The notes under the pieces: generated by a model
Databases searched by the model: none
What the model was told of the DNA's origin: nothing
What the model saw: the letters and a program-made list of their open reading frames with translations, nothing else
Source: Lichenostomus cassidix
Taxonomy: Eukaryota > Chordata > Aves > Passeriformes > Meliphagidae
Assembly (NCBI GenBank): GCA_008360975.2
Contig: VLJF02000874.1
Location: 62,001-126,000, forward strand
Length of the DNA: 64,000 nt
Reading direction: 5' to 3'
Shown: piece after piece, positions 1 to 10,770 of the stretch
Layout of the letters: each line of letters starts with the position of its first letter
Numbering within the stretch: position 1 is the stretch's first letter
Position numbers and translations under genes: made by a program

Positions 1-537
1 TTCCTCTCCCTTCATCATCCCCAGCCTTTGACTGTCTCATTCCAGACCCTGCCCCACACTCCCAATCCCCACCCCAACCCATCTCACCCCTCCTGGACAT
101 CAAGACCCCTTCCCAAGCCCTATATCCCCCAGTCCACCCCTCCAATTCCCATCCCACCCATCCTGCCCCACCCAATGCCCATCTCACCCCTCTGGAACTG
201 CATCCCACTTTGCCCAATCCCCTTCCAGTGTCATCCCACCCTGGGGGGCTGTGGAATTGAGTCATCTTGGGCAGGGATTGAGCCATTTTGGGGTAACATT
301 GAGTACTTTCCAGTGGAATCAAGTGGTTTTGAGGTACTGGATGAACCCTCTTGGCTTTTCAAAACCAAAATGGAGAAAGAAACTGTACCAAATACCCCAG
401 AAGCACCCAATCATCCAGAATAACTCCCGATCACCAAACACCCCTCCCAAATAGCAGTAAAACCATGAGGCTCTAGGTAATAAAGCTGGAAAGAAGAAAA
501 AGCTCTTCCTGCAGTTGGGGCTTGTGCAGGCCTTCTC
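1..537 (-). other. 3' untranslated region of ZNF A with fossil finger
   Basis: This is the downstream flank of the minus-strand zinc-finger gene A. It matches the 3' flanks of units B (12695-13230), C (20392-20930) and E (43560-44080) in the matching orientation. The 70 bases next to the stop (about 468-537, read on the minus strand) still look like a finger: a Glu-Lys-Pro-Cys linker, a second Cys, and Lys-Ser-Phe, then a stop. The polyadenylation signal seen in the other copies would fall before position 1. Confidence 0.7.
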
Positions 538-1532
538 TTACTGGTGGCCCCGTTGGTGTTTGGTCAAGTGAGAGCTCTGGCTGAAGCTCTTCCCACACTC
601 AGGACACTCATAGGGTCTCTCCCCAGTGTGGATGCGCCGGTGCCTGATAAGGGTGGAGTTGTGCTGGAAGCCTTTCCTGCACTCAGGGCAGCGGAAGGGC
701 CTCTCCTCTGTGTGAATCCGCTCATGGAGGAGGAGATTGGAGCTGCTTTGAAACCTCTTCCCACACTTGGGACACTCATAGGGTCTTTCCCCAGTGTGGA
801 TCCTCTGGTGGCGGATCAGGTTGGAGCTCTGGCTGAAGCTCTTCCCACATTCCCCACACTCATATGGCCGTTCCCCTGTGTGGATCATCTGGTGGCGGAT
901 CAGGTGGCATCTCCTGGTGAAACTCATCACACATTCCCCACACTCATATGGCCGTTCCCCAGTGTGGATCATCTGGTGGCGGATCAGGAGAGAGCTTGTC
1001 CTGAAGCTCCTCCCACATTCCAAGCACTTGTAGGGCTTCTCCCTGGTATGAAGCTGCTCATGGGCCACCTGCTCATAGCTCTGGCTCGATTGCTGGCCAA
1101 TTTCCTGGCACAGGGTGGGTCTTTTCTCCTCACAGCACCCTGGGCTTGGTTTGGAGCCTCTCCTCATGTGGGATCTCCCGGGCTTTTCCTCCCCATTGGA
1201 TTCCTGCACCATGGGGTTGCTCAAAATGGCCTCTTCCATGAGGTTCTTCAGGGAGGATTTGTCCTCCTTACTCTCTGTTGTCAGCTTGTTGCCTGGGGGT
1301 GGAAACACAAGGAGAGGATTTGGGATTTGCCTCCATGCCAGAGGGAAGGGGAAGGAGATCCCCCCAATCGATTCTCGGCATGACGGTGTCAGCAGCAGGG
1401 TTGTCCTGCAGCCAGGGGCAATGCTGGGCTGGGAGATGGAGGAGAAGAGAGCAGGAAAGGGGAAGTGACTTCCTCCTCACCTGCCTGGCTGTCCTGGGGC
1501 ATCTTCCTCTTCCTCACAGTCTCCTTCTCCAT
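538..1532 (-). CDS. C2H2 zinc-finger protein, unit A (two coding exons)
   Basis: This is probably a nuclear DNA-binding protein of the bird-expanded C2H2 family. Exon 1 is 1481-1532: its ATG opens a basic start ([10 protein letters not shown]), and the exon ends at a GTGAGG donor. Exon 2 is 538-1292, entered through a CCCCCAG acceptor and ending in TAA at 538-540. The join gives 268 residues. Six C2H2 fingers follow in the second half, joined by TGERPYE-type linkers. Finger 2 has Val-Met where its neighbours have Gly-Lys. An acidic segment ([11 protein letters not shown]) and a basic Ser/Arg-rich stretch precede the fingers. There is no KRAB, SCAN or BTB domain. The frame is fully open. The acceptor of exon 1 differs from the other copies (AAAAGAG instead of AAACCAG). 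An LTR-like repeat lies about 110 bases upstream where C and D have GC-rich intron sequence. The target sequence is unknown. Confidence 0.8.
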
Positions 1533-1671
1533 CCAGCCAAGTTTGGCAATGGGAAATCCTCTTTTGGGAGGAAAAACAAGGTGTGAGTCCATTGGGTTTG
1601 AAGGTTATTCCTGCCCCAGTCCATCTCTAGAAATCACTGGCTGTATAGTCACTGTAAAAAACCTCTGAAAT

Positions 1672-2540
1672 GCTGTGCTGGTTTAAACTGGCAGGAGAAA
1701 TGGATTCCCTCAAACTGCCCCAGGAGAGATTAAATGGGAGTCACAATCCACCAGATTACAAGAAATACAATGACACAGCTTTAACTCACAAAGGCAGAGT
1801 ATAACCAGGCACCCTCGGAGAAGAACAGCATGGTGTTCCTTAGTTCCTGTGCTGAGCGCCACATGCTCCCATTGTATGCCAAGAGAAAGCAAAAGGAAAC
1901 CAAACCTGTTGGTCTGAGTGTTGGTCACAGTCCTTCTGAAGTGGTAGCTGCAGTCTTGTCTAAAGCAGTGGCTGCAGTCCTGTGGAAGTTCTGCTCCTCC
2001 TTCTCTGGATCTCTTGAGTTGGGTCCCACATCCCCAAAGCCACATTATATATGCTCAGGTTCAGGTGGCAATGCTCAGTACCTCCCCCAGGCAGGGAGTT
2101 TCACAATGGAAAGATGTCATCCTTTGAGTCATGGGATATTTGGGGACTCTTTGATGGTCTCAGTCGTTGTTGCTGCTCATTGTGTTTGGTGCCATTGAGT
2201 CCATGATGGCCCATTAGCAGAAATGACCCCTCAGCTGGGTGGGACTGTGCTGGTGCTTCCCTGGAGGGAGTCATCTCAGCTGAATCATTGGTGTGAAGAA
2301 ACAGAAACACTGCCTTGCCTCACAGGGTTTGCCTCTTCTTCCTTATCTCATTTAACACCCAGCTGGTAGCCTGAGGGATCAGGGGTGCACTGGGCAGCTC
2401 CTGCAAACGACCTGTCATCAACAGCTCATCAGAAATGACTTAAGGGTAGTAGAATGCCTAGTTTGGTCACACCCACAGAGTGCTAAACTGGTGCCCTGCT
2501 CCTATAACCAGGACAGACTGGCAGTGAAATGTAAGATCTT
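1672..2540 (-). mobile_element. LTR-like dispersed repeat upstream of ZNF A
   Basis: The same element occurs at 10262-10770 and 46085-46830, in each case upstream of a zinc-finger unit and in the same relation to it. Read towards the gene it starts near a CCTGGTTACAG-like motif, carries a TATA-like CATATATAAT at 2044-2053, and ends near a CTGCCAGTTTAAACC segment. The length and TATA box fit an LTR, but I found no clear target-site duplication. It may supply a promoter to the gene, which is inference. Confidence 0.5.
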
Positions 2541-2829
2541 GTTCCACTTGACTTTCAGCTATGTAACCCATGGGCAGAGTTCCTTCCAGCCGCAATCATC
2601 CCTTGAATCCCTCAGGGACTTGGTTCCCTTTCCTTCTTCCTTCTGCTTCAAGCTGGGAATGTGCTGGAAAATGTTCAGCAAAGCAAACTTTGCTGCATGC
2701 TCTGGGAGCCCAAAGAGCAGCTGGACCTTGTCACCTGGCCCTGCACAGCTCCCTTGGGATGCACAGCAGAGCCAGGACTCTGGGAGCCTCGGGAATTGTC
2801 CTCTGGGATCCATGGATTTACAGGGGTAG
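2541..2829. repeat. Low-copy repeat segment
   Basis: No gene is seen here. Bases 2690-2820 resemble 4258-4375 (a GGACCTTGTCACCTGGCCCT core), so the block is duplicated on both sides of the minisatellite at 3660-4255. The open frames here have no recognisable domain. Confidence 0.4.
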
Positions 2830-3446
2830 AAGTTACTAATTTAGGGGGGCTAGAAGCTGAATAATAATCTTCTGGAACTTACTTAGGTGGCCTGAGTTTG
2901 GATAATGATTTACTAAGAACTGCTTGCTGAAAACAATATATCAGTTGCTTAATGATTTTTGCCTACCCAGTAAAAGGGAGGATATAGAAAGGAAAGCCAA
3001 ATAATTGATAAAAATTACTGAGTTTGACTGAACATCCTGCTCTCAGACCTCAGAACTGGCTCAAGTGAGTTCTAAGGTTTGGACTTGGACCAAGAACCAA
3101 GGGGTCATGTGCAAGGAACCAAGGTGAAGAGTTCATCCTGAGGAAGACTACTAACTTTATCCCTCATTTATTTTCGGGACCCTTGCCCACAATTAATCTG
3201 TGACACTGAGCTTGTGTGAGCATATTTAAATGAACTTTGAACTCATTATAATACGAAGCTGGGTTAGGTTATGAGTATGTATAGAAGCATTGCGTAACTT
3301 TATGCATATGTAACCTAATGTAAACCAAGTGAAGAGCTGCTGACGGTGTGCATGCCTTTGGAGGGGCAGCTGCCCATGCACCCCAGCTGGAATAAAAGCA
3401 TACCTACTTCATAACTTTCTGAGTTGTGGAGTCTATCAGTGCTTCA
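2830..3446 (+). mobile_element. LTR, plus orientation (class II-like)
   Basis: This is about 617 bases with LTR features: an AT-rich U3, TATTTAAATG near 3222, an AATAAA signal at 3391-3396 followed by a GAGTTGTGGAGTCTAT segment, and an end at ...TTCA. It aligns along its length with the inverted copy at 4641-5310. The left boundary is approximate because no clear TG start could be fixed. No internal viral genes adjoin it. Confidence 0.6.
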
Positions 3447-3659
3447 CCATGGCAGACACTGCAATGGGCTGGGATTCCAGTTTCCAGCAAGGAAAAGATG
3501 TTCCTGCCGTTGAAGGCAGAGCTCTTGTGAGACTGAAAGCCAAGTGGAGCAGGATAGTGCAATGAAATTTTACTGCCTGCCTATCTTGGCAATGACTCAG
3601 CTGTGATAACTCCCTTTGAGGAAGCACCAGCACAGTCCAACCCAGCCTGAGGGGTCATC
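3447..3659. repeat. Short repeat segment
   Basis: This resembles 4370-4490 in direct orientation (a shared AAAAGATGTT..CTGCC..TTGAAG core). No gene is seen. Confidence 0.35.
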
Positions 3660-4255
3660 TCTGCTAATGGGCCATTGTGAACTCATGGAATCAAGGGGTC
3701 ATTGTGACACAGTGGGGCCTCATGGAACCCAGGGGTGCATCGTGACACTACGGAACCTCATGGAATGAAGGGGTCACTGTGACACTGTGGGGCCTCGTTG
3801 GAACTCAGGAGACCATTGGTGACAGAACAGGAGCTCATGGAACCTGTGGAGCATTGTGACACTGCAGGGCCTCGTGGAAGCAGCGAGACCATTGTGACAC
3901 TGAAGAACTTCACAGAACCAAATATCCACTGGGACACGGGAGGGCATCATGGGAACCAATGAACCATTTTTGGCAGTAAGGAAGGTCATTGGATCAAGGA
4001 CACATGGTAATAAAATGTGATCTTAAATGTCCATTGTGACCCTGAGGATCCAAGGAGACCATGGTGACACTACAGAACCTCATGGAACCATTATTCCATT
4101 GTGACACTGCTGGGCCTCAGGGAGCCAAGAAGATCATTGTGACACTGGGGAACGTCATGGACCCAAGCGGCCATTGAGACACTGGGGAACCAAGGAGTCC
4201 ATTTCTGACAGGATGGAAACTCATGGAACCAATGGACCATTGTGACATTGCAGAA
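3660..4255 (+). repeat. Approximately 40-bp minisatellite (CATTGTGACACT family), array 1
   Basis: About fifteen imperfect units are built around CATTGTGACACTG..GGGCCTCATGGAACCAAGG. The units differ in length (about 36-45 bases) and by substitutions, so the array is old. The same family appears at 22770-23035, 25325-26085, 39215-39945 (inverted) and 49115-49690. Open frames here arise only from the repeat. Confidence 0.85.
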
Positions 4256-4640
4256 CCAACACAGCTGCTGGACCTTGTCACCTGGCCCTGCACAGCTCCC
4301 TTTGGAGGCACGGCAGGACCAGCACCCTGGGAGCCTCAGGAATTCTGCTCTGGGATCAATGGCACACACTGCAAGGGTCTGGAATTCCAGTTTGCAGCAA
4401 GCAAAAGATGTTTCTGCCCTTGAAGACAAAGCTCCTCAGAAGGAGGAGCCAAAAGCCAAGTGGAGTAAAATCTTACAATGACATTTCACTGCCAGTCTTC
4501 ATCACTTCATCCATGGTTGTTTTAGCTCATGGACTGGGAACAAAATCAGCAGAGGGTCTTTGGCTGGCAGCTGCCCTGGCTAAAGAGAGACACTGTGAGA
4601 GAAACAGAGCAGGCCAAGAGAGGCAGAAGAGAAAGGAGGG
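4256..4640. repeat. Repeat flank between minisatellite and inverted LTR
   Basis: The left part duplicates 2690-2820 and 3447-3640. The right part (4500-4640) is purine-rich with AGAGAGGCAGAAGAG. No supported gene. Confidence 0.4.
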
Positions 4641-5310
4641 TGAAGCATGGCATAGACTCCACAACTCAGATAGTTATAAAGTAGGTATGTGTTTATTCCA
4701 GCTGGGGTGCATGGGCGGTAGCCCCTCCAGAAGCATGCACACTGTCAGCAGCACTTCACTAGGTTTATATGAGGTTACAGGTTACATATGCATAAAGTTA
4801 GACAAAGCCCCTATACCTATTCATTACCTATCCCAGCTTCGTATTATAATGAGTTCTAAGTTCATTTAAATATGCTCGTGCAAGCAAAGTGTCTCAGATT
4901 AATTGTGGGCAGGGCTCCCAAATAATTAATGATGGGAAAATCAATAGTCTTCCTCACGATGAACTGTTCACCCTGTTCCCTTGCACATGTTCCCTTGGTT
5001 CTTGGTCCAAGTCCAAGCCTGAGAACCAACTTGTACCGGTCCTGGAGTCCAAGGGCGGGATGCTTGGTCACACTTAGTGGTTTTCTCAATTATTTGGCTC
5101 TCTTCTCTCTATCCTCCCCGATACTAGGTAGGCACAAAATCATTAGGCGAATAATAAGTGTTTTTCAGCAAGCAAATCTTAGTAAATCATTATCCAACCT
5201 CTGGCCCTCTAAATCAGTTCAAAAGTTATTATTATTATTATTACTATCCAGCTCCTAGTTCTTTTAAATTAATAATTTCTATTTTACCCTAAATCATATG
5301 GGAGTGTTGA
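4641..5310 (-). mobile_element. LTR, minus orientation, partner of 2830-3446
   Basis: On the minus strand this carries the same landmarks as the plus copy: ATATTTAAATGAACTTAGAAC, an AATAAA signal (4692-4697 as TTTATT on plus), and the end motif at 4641. It contains a short (ATT)n run near 5229-5243. The far boundary near 5310 is approximate. The two LTRs face opposite ways, so they are not the ends of one provirus. Confidence 0.6.
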
Positions 5311-6880
5311 GGGTACTTTCTGCACCTTATCACTCAACAAGACCTTCTGTGAGAAATTTTGGGGTGGACCATGACCACCATTCCTGTCTCCCTGAGCCAC
5401 TGGGAGGGAGGAGGGAGAGAATTGGGAATAAAGTGAGACCTAGGAGGGAGGAAGGGATTGGGAAAAGGTGGGTTAGGATTTGTTTTACTTCTCATTTTTC
5501 CTGCTCTGATTCTGACGGGGGATAAATCCAATTAGTATCCCCCAGTCGACTCCCCTTTGCCCAGAATCCATACAGGATCTCTTCCTGCCCTTATCCCAGC
5601 TCAGGAGCCTTTCCTTGTATTTTTTCCCCACCCAGGTGTGGAGGGGAGAGGGATGTAACAGATTTGGGGGACACCAGGAATCCAGCCAGGATCATCACAC
5701 CACACACAGTCATGGGAATCAGCCAGAGGAGCCCATTTACCCCTGAACAAAATCCAGAATAGGAGAATTTGGGGTCAGGGAGAAAGTCAGATCCATCAGG
5801 ACACCCATGGTCTCAGGGACACCCAGAAATGAAACAGCCATAAGCCTGAAATCTGGCTCCATGGAATGCCTGGAATCCTCCAGGATAATGTGGTTCCTTG
5901 TCTCTCCTGATGGTCTGGATGAGGGGATTCAGGGCTACCTCAGTACATTCATAGATGAGCTGTGGTGAGGACCATGCGGGGAGCAGGTGGTCACCCTGCA
6001 GCCCATGGAGTCCACAGGGGTGCAGAGATCCACCCACAGCCCATGCCAGAGGAGCTGGTGGATGCCTAGAGGAAGCTGTGGGAGTCTCATATAAAGAGTT
6101 AAAGCTGTAAAGGCCTTGCAAGGGAGAGAAAGGCCTTGGTCCTGGGGTGGAAGCAGCCTGGCCTCAGCTCGGGAGAGTCTGCACCTTATGGACCAGAGGA
6201 CTCACGTTGCAGAAGAAATTTTGGTGGGATGTTGCTCATGAGATTGGACCCATGCCAATGAAGTTCCCAGAGTACCGTCTCTCGTGGGGGGAGACCCCTT
6301 GGCTGAGTAGAAGACTCGTCTCCCCGACAGACTGACCAGAGAAAAAACCCCTTACCCTGCCCCTGCCTGTGCTGTTGGTTGGAAAGAGGGAGGGGGGTGA
6401 GGAGAGAAACTGCTTCTTAAGAGGGAAGGGGTGAGAGCAGAGAAACTGTCTTAAGAGAGAGAGAATGAGCAGACATAAACAGTATTTTTAGAAGAAGAAT
6501 TGTGGTGATGAATAGGTTTATGGATTTGCTCTATGGACTAAGAAAATACCCCAAACCCTGTCCCCTACCCGAGCTGTTGGTTGATAGGAGGGAGGGGAGT
6601 GAATAGAAAATGGGTTCTTAAGAGGGTTCTTATTTTTACCTCTCATTTTTCCTCTGACTCAGTTAGGTAATTAACTCACTTTGCAACTTTAAGTTTGAAG
6701 CCTGCTTGCCCTTTTTTTCCATGCGTCCCCTTGTAAATGTCCTATCTCATTTAACTCATGAATTTGGTGTGTGTTTAACAGTTGTTTTTCCTTTCCCCTC
6801 TCCTGCGGCAAGAGAGAGCAGGGGTGCCTAGCATTTAGTCAGGGTCGAACCCCAACATGTGATCTCTTGGCTCTTTGGCA
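5311..6880. repeat. Dispersed repeats, no supported gene
   Basis: Three blocks can be told apart. Bases 5390-5640 (GGTTAGGATTTGTTTTACTTC core) occur inverted at 15350-15560. Bases 5930-6360 resemble 33000-33260 inverted. Bases 6360-6720 (GAGCTGTTGGTTGATAGGAG, then ACTCAGTTAGGTAA) occur inverted at 32690-32860. These look like parts of an old retroelement or composite repeat that I cannot name. No frame shows a domain. Confidence 0.4.
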
Positions 6881-6889
6881 GCCTGGAGA

Positions 6890-7140
6890 TGGCTGGAACA
6901 CGCCCAGGGGGCAGCTGTGACTGTCAGTGACTTCCCAGCCCTTTAGGAGGATGGAGAATGCAGGGATGTCACCATGGAGCCCCTGTGAGTGCCTGTGACC
7001 TGCCAGCTCCTTAACAGCATGGAGACACGTGGCATGTCACCCCTGAGACCCTGTTGTAGACTGCAATCTCCGTGCAGGTGATTTGGCAAATGGGAGACTC
7101 CTGGGATGTCCCTATGGAGTCGCTGGGATTGTGTGTGTGC
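6890..7140 (+). repeat. Tandem repeat, about 69-bp unit, roughly three copies
   Basis: Units align at about 6919, 6987 and 7056, with shared elements (TGTGAC..CCAGC.CCTTA and GG.ATGTC.CC.TGGAG). Divergence between units is high. Confidence 0.5.
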
Positions 7141-7229
7141 TGTCAGTGTTCCTTCAGAGAACAGTTCAGGGGCAACAAAATTATCAATAAACTTACTGAA
7201 GAACACATTCCATACTAAACAGCCAAACA

Positions 7230-7919
7230 AATCAATGATAAAAGATTTTCAGCCCAGGGGACTGGCTGTGGGTGTGGGAAAGCACCTGGGATGAGTTATC
7301 AATCAGGGGCAGACAAGGAACAGCTGGGACACAGGGAGCTGCCTGAAGAAGGGGTAACTGTGGGCCAATTATCAGAGGAGTGATATAATGCCAGAGGCCC
7401 ATGAGCAGAGGGCTCTCAGGGAGTGGCTCTTAGCAGGGAGGCTTCACACCTTTCTGCAGGCATTCAGGAACTTGGTTGACAAACAGGACAGACTGGCGAA
7501 ATACTCTTGGATTCCCCAGCCAACAGTATTGTTCAGAGGGTGAAACAAGCCTAAGGTAAGAGCTTTGTAGCTTTTTACTCTAAACCTATGCCATGGGCTT
7601 GTGCTGTGCAAGATGGGCAAGTGGTCAGGGGGTCCTCTGCTGACTGAATCCTCCCTCCAACTTCATCTTGCCTAAAATTTTCTAGAGCTGTAAAATGGGG
7701 CAGTTGATATGTTTATTCCAGGGAATGACTGGCAGCCAGACCTGTCCTTTAGACTGCGTTGACCTGGTGTTCAGAAGCGTGGGGGTTGACCCCCCTGACT
7801 GATAAATTGCTGGACCTGATGTCCAGAAATTCACAATCTGCCCCTCCATGATTTGGTGGGAAATGAAACAGAGCTGGTGAGATTGGAATTTTATAACTTG
7901 GGATTGTTTTGTTTGACTA
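7230..7919 (+). promoter_or_regulatory. Leader of the R2-derived reading frame; possible TATA box and intron
   Basis: No coding sequence is seen. There is a TATA-like TGATATAATG at 7381-7390. A strong donor-like CTAAG|GTAAGAG has its GT at 7556, and a pyrimidine-rich acceptor-like TTTTCTAG ends at 7685, giving a possible 130-base intron. The block could simply be R2 5' untranslated sequence, or it could be host promoter and leader. Sequence alone does not decide. Confidence 0.3.
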
Positions 7920-8725
7920 ATGAGAATGTACATTTTACCTATGCTGTGGAAGGATTTGGCCAGGCTGCTGGAGGTACACGAAGATCTTCCACCTAAACCC
8001 AACATGGGAAGGAACAGCTGCCGCCAGAGCACCAGAGAGAACAGTGGCAGAAGAAACAGCAAAGAACCAGAGGGTGGCACACCGAGCACATCCCACCCTG
8101 GACCAGCAAACAGCACTGATTCAGCACAAGAGGACATCCAAATGGTGATGATTCCCAACAAAAATTCAGCCTGTCCATGCTGTGGGACCCGGATGCGCCG
8201 TGCGTCGGGCTTGACTGAACACCTGAAAAGAGACCATGGGAAAAGCAGGGTTTGGTTTCAGTGTGCTAAGTGTGGTAAGCAAAACACTAACTTTCATAGT
8301 GTTGCTTGTCACTATCCCAAGTGCAAGGGATCTCCAGCTGGGGGATGGATCTGTCATGTCTGTGGTAGGAATTTTTTGACCAAGATCGGCCTTGGTCAAC
8401 ACAAGAGTCATATGCATCCTGTGACCATGAAGCAGGAAAGGATGGCTGCATCCCGCCCCAAAAAGAACTCTGCCCGAGGAGCACACAAAAGAGTGTGGAC
8501 AAAAGAGTTTTGCTTGAACTGGAGCCACAGTTTGAAGGAAAGAGAAACATCAATAAATTAATTGCGGAACACATTCCTTCAAAAACACCTAAGCAAGTAA
8601 GTGAAAAAAGGAGACTGTTACGCAAGGGACCAGCAAGGGACCAGGAAAAAGAGGCAGAGATGACTTCTGACTCAGAAGATGATGAGGAGCAGCTGGGGAA
8701 CATTGACCCCAGGAGGGGCAATTAA
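7920..8725 (+). pseudogene. R2: R2 non-LTR retrotransposon fragment: N-terminal zinc fingers and Myb motif only
   Basis: The frame from 7920 (ATG) encodes the DNA-binding end of an R2-type protein, which in intact elements targets 28S rDNA. Three zinc fingers are visible: CCHH (CPCC..H..H), CCHC (CAKC..HSVACHYPKC) and CCHH (CHVC..HKSHMH). This arrangement is typical of A-clade R2. A Myb-like stretch follows (Trp-Thr-Lys-Glu, then LIAEHIPSKTPKQVSEKRR), but it is in another frame from about 8500. A one-base indel near 8508-8512 separates the two parts: the first frame stops at 8561 and the second at 8725. No reverse transcriptase or endonuclease follows. The sequence after about 8719 instead matches 52510-52640. 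No 28S sequence flanks the fragment. Confidence 0.8.
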
Positions 8726-9560
8726 TAGTAGATTGTGTGACAGGCAGCCTCATTCAGACTCATTATTTGGAAGTGTCACACATGTAAAGATTTTTCCGAT
8801 TCCAGTAATTAATTTCAGATGGATTTCCTTCTGTTCCACGGCAAACACAAAGTGCTATCCTTGTTAGACTTAGCCATCACTTTTGAAACCTTTTCATTTT
8901 AAAGAAAATTATTTTGGACTGATTTCTGTATGGGTATATATCAATTTTCCAAATTTAGATTTAAGTCGATACGGTAATTATTAATGTGGCCATTTTTTTA
9001 TATGTGTGTGTTAAAAAGGGTACCACTCTTCTTTCTGGCTCACTTGCCCTCTTGCATCTGAAAACATACAATTATTACAAGGTTCTGCTAGGATAACTGG
9101 GACTGATCCAGGAACAACCCTGTGGGTAACACTGTTCTGGGAATATAAAAATGGAAACCATTTAATTAGTTTCATTTTGGAATTTCTGTGTTTCTTTGCA
9201 GCTTTTAATGGATTAACTCTTTATTATATTGTCTAATATTGCTCTTTTGTGTTCCTCTTTGTCTGGAGTTAATTTTATTCAAATAAAAGGAGTCTCTGGC
9301 TGCAGATCTCACAGTTGCAAGGGTATTCAGCAGTTCTTTTTGCTTCTGTGGCTTTAGTGGCTCCTTGTCTCACATCTGGACACACTTAGCTTTTGATCTG
9401 ATGAGGACACACTTGAGTATTCAAAGTTGTTTATGATATTGAAACAAACTTGCACAATAATAACACATGTTAGAGTAGGGAGAAGGATGAATTCCTGCTT
9501 CCTTTACCCCCCTTTTGGAAATTCTTCTGTTCTCTGCTAGCTAGTTTCATATTTCAACAT
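8726..9560. other. AT-rich intergenic sequence
   Basis: Bases 8719-8860 resemble 52510-52640 (GTGTGACA.GCAGCCTCATTCAGA). The rest is AT-rich with no coding frame or repeat that I can identify. Confidence 0.4.
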
Positions 9561-10261
9561 CACCTGTTCTGTTGATCAGCCACAATCTGGTTGTTGCTCT
9601 CAATGCCAGCAGAAGCAGTGGCTGAAGCAGCAGGTGCTGACAGGGCCCCAAGCCCCGGGGCCAGAGGGGTCCCTTGGCTGCAGGGCTGGGAGGGAGCTGC
9701 CCCTTGTTCTCACTGTGCCTCATGCAAAGCTGGGCCCCTCACAAGTGGGGCAGCACAGCAAACAGGGAGCCTGCCAGTCTCTTCCAGCCGTGTCTGCTCA
9801 GAGTTTGGCCCTTGGAGCTTCAGGTGGACAAAGGCAGCTCTTCTGGTCCCTCTGGCTGTCCCCATGTTCAGCAGTGCTGCTCCATCAGTCTGTGCACAGC
9901 GACTGGGAAAAGCCTCAGCTCTGCAGGGGCCAGGAGCTGCCGGGCTCTGCCTGAGCAGCTCAGCCAGCAGGAAGGGAGCTGCTCCACATGGGAACCAGGA
10001 GCAATGGACACTCATTTTTGTCTTTCAAGAATATAAAAGGGAAAAGGAAAAAAAATTAGATAAAATATGAAAGATAAAGACAAAACCCAAGTGTGTATTG
10101 AAAAATCTTCTGTAACTTTGGATGAAGAGGTAACTGATGTTTTGAAAAAGAGAAGTCAGTATTTATTTTCTAAATGTGCTGGTGGCATGGATCCATCCTA
10201 CTGACCTCAGCACGCTTTTAAAAACGGTTTCAAATATCACTCGATGAAATCTCACTACCAG
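9561..10261. repeat. Segmental duplication, B-side arm (inverted copy at 46830-47500)
   Basis: From about 9590 this matches the minus strand of 47496 down to about 46830. The open frames in it (for example 9591-10070) are rich in Ser, Ala and Gly and have no domain. The frames of the two copies are not both kept, so I do not call a gene. Confidence 0.6.
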
Positions 10262-10770
10262 CCTGTCCTGGTTACAGTTTAGCACTTTGGTTCCTATTTA
10301 GCACTCTGTGGGTGTAACCAAAGTGGTCATTCTACTCCCCTTAGGTCCTTTCTGATGAGCTGTTGATGACAGGTTGTTTGCAGGAGCTGCCCAGTGCACC
10401 CCTGATCCCTCAGGCTACAAGCTGAGGGTTAAATGAGATAAGGAAGAAGAGGCAAACCCTGCAAGGCAAGGCAGTGTTTCTTTTTCTTCACACCAATGAC
10501 TCAACTGAGATGACTCCCTCATCTGAGGTGATCTCCCTCCCTCACCTGAGGAGGCGCAGAACTTCCACAAGACCACCACTTGGACCACTTGGTAGGATCT
10601 CGACCATCACCGTGACCAACACAGAACCAGGTTGTACTCAATCTTTGTGGGTTAAAAGCAGTTTTCTTTGTATCATTGCATTTACTGTAATCTCTTCAGT
10701 GAATTGTTACTCTGACCTGTAATGTCTGTTGGGGCAGTTGAGTGGGGTTCATTTCTCCTGCAGTTTACTT
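10262..10770 (+). mobile_element. LTR-like repeat upstream of ZNF B, internally deleted
   Basis: This is the plus-orientation copy of the element at 1672-2540 and 46085-46830. It starts TGTCCTGGTTACAG and ends near GTTTACTTTG. Its middle, including the TATA-like segment present in the other two copies, is missing. Confidence 0.5.

Noticed and set aside
479..484. AATAAA on plus as a poly(A) signal
   Set aside because: No plus-strand gene precedes it. It lies in the fossil finger and 3' region of minus-strand ZNF A.
544..1383. 279-codon open frame on plus through ZNF A
   Set aside because: It is the antisense shadow of the finger exon; the same kind of frame (SVDPLVxDQ repeats) appears opposite every ZNF unit.
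7200..8760. 28S rDNA flanks around the R2 fragment
   Set aside because: I looked for the rDNA target sequence on both sides and saw none, so this is not an rDNA unit.
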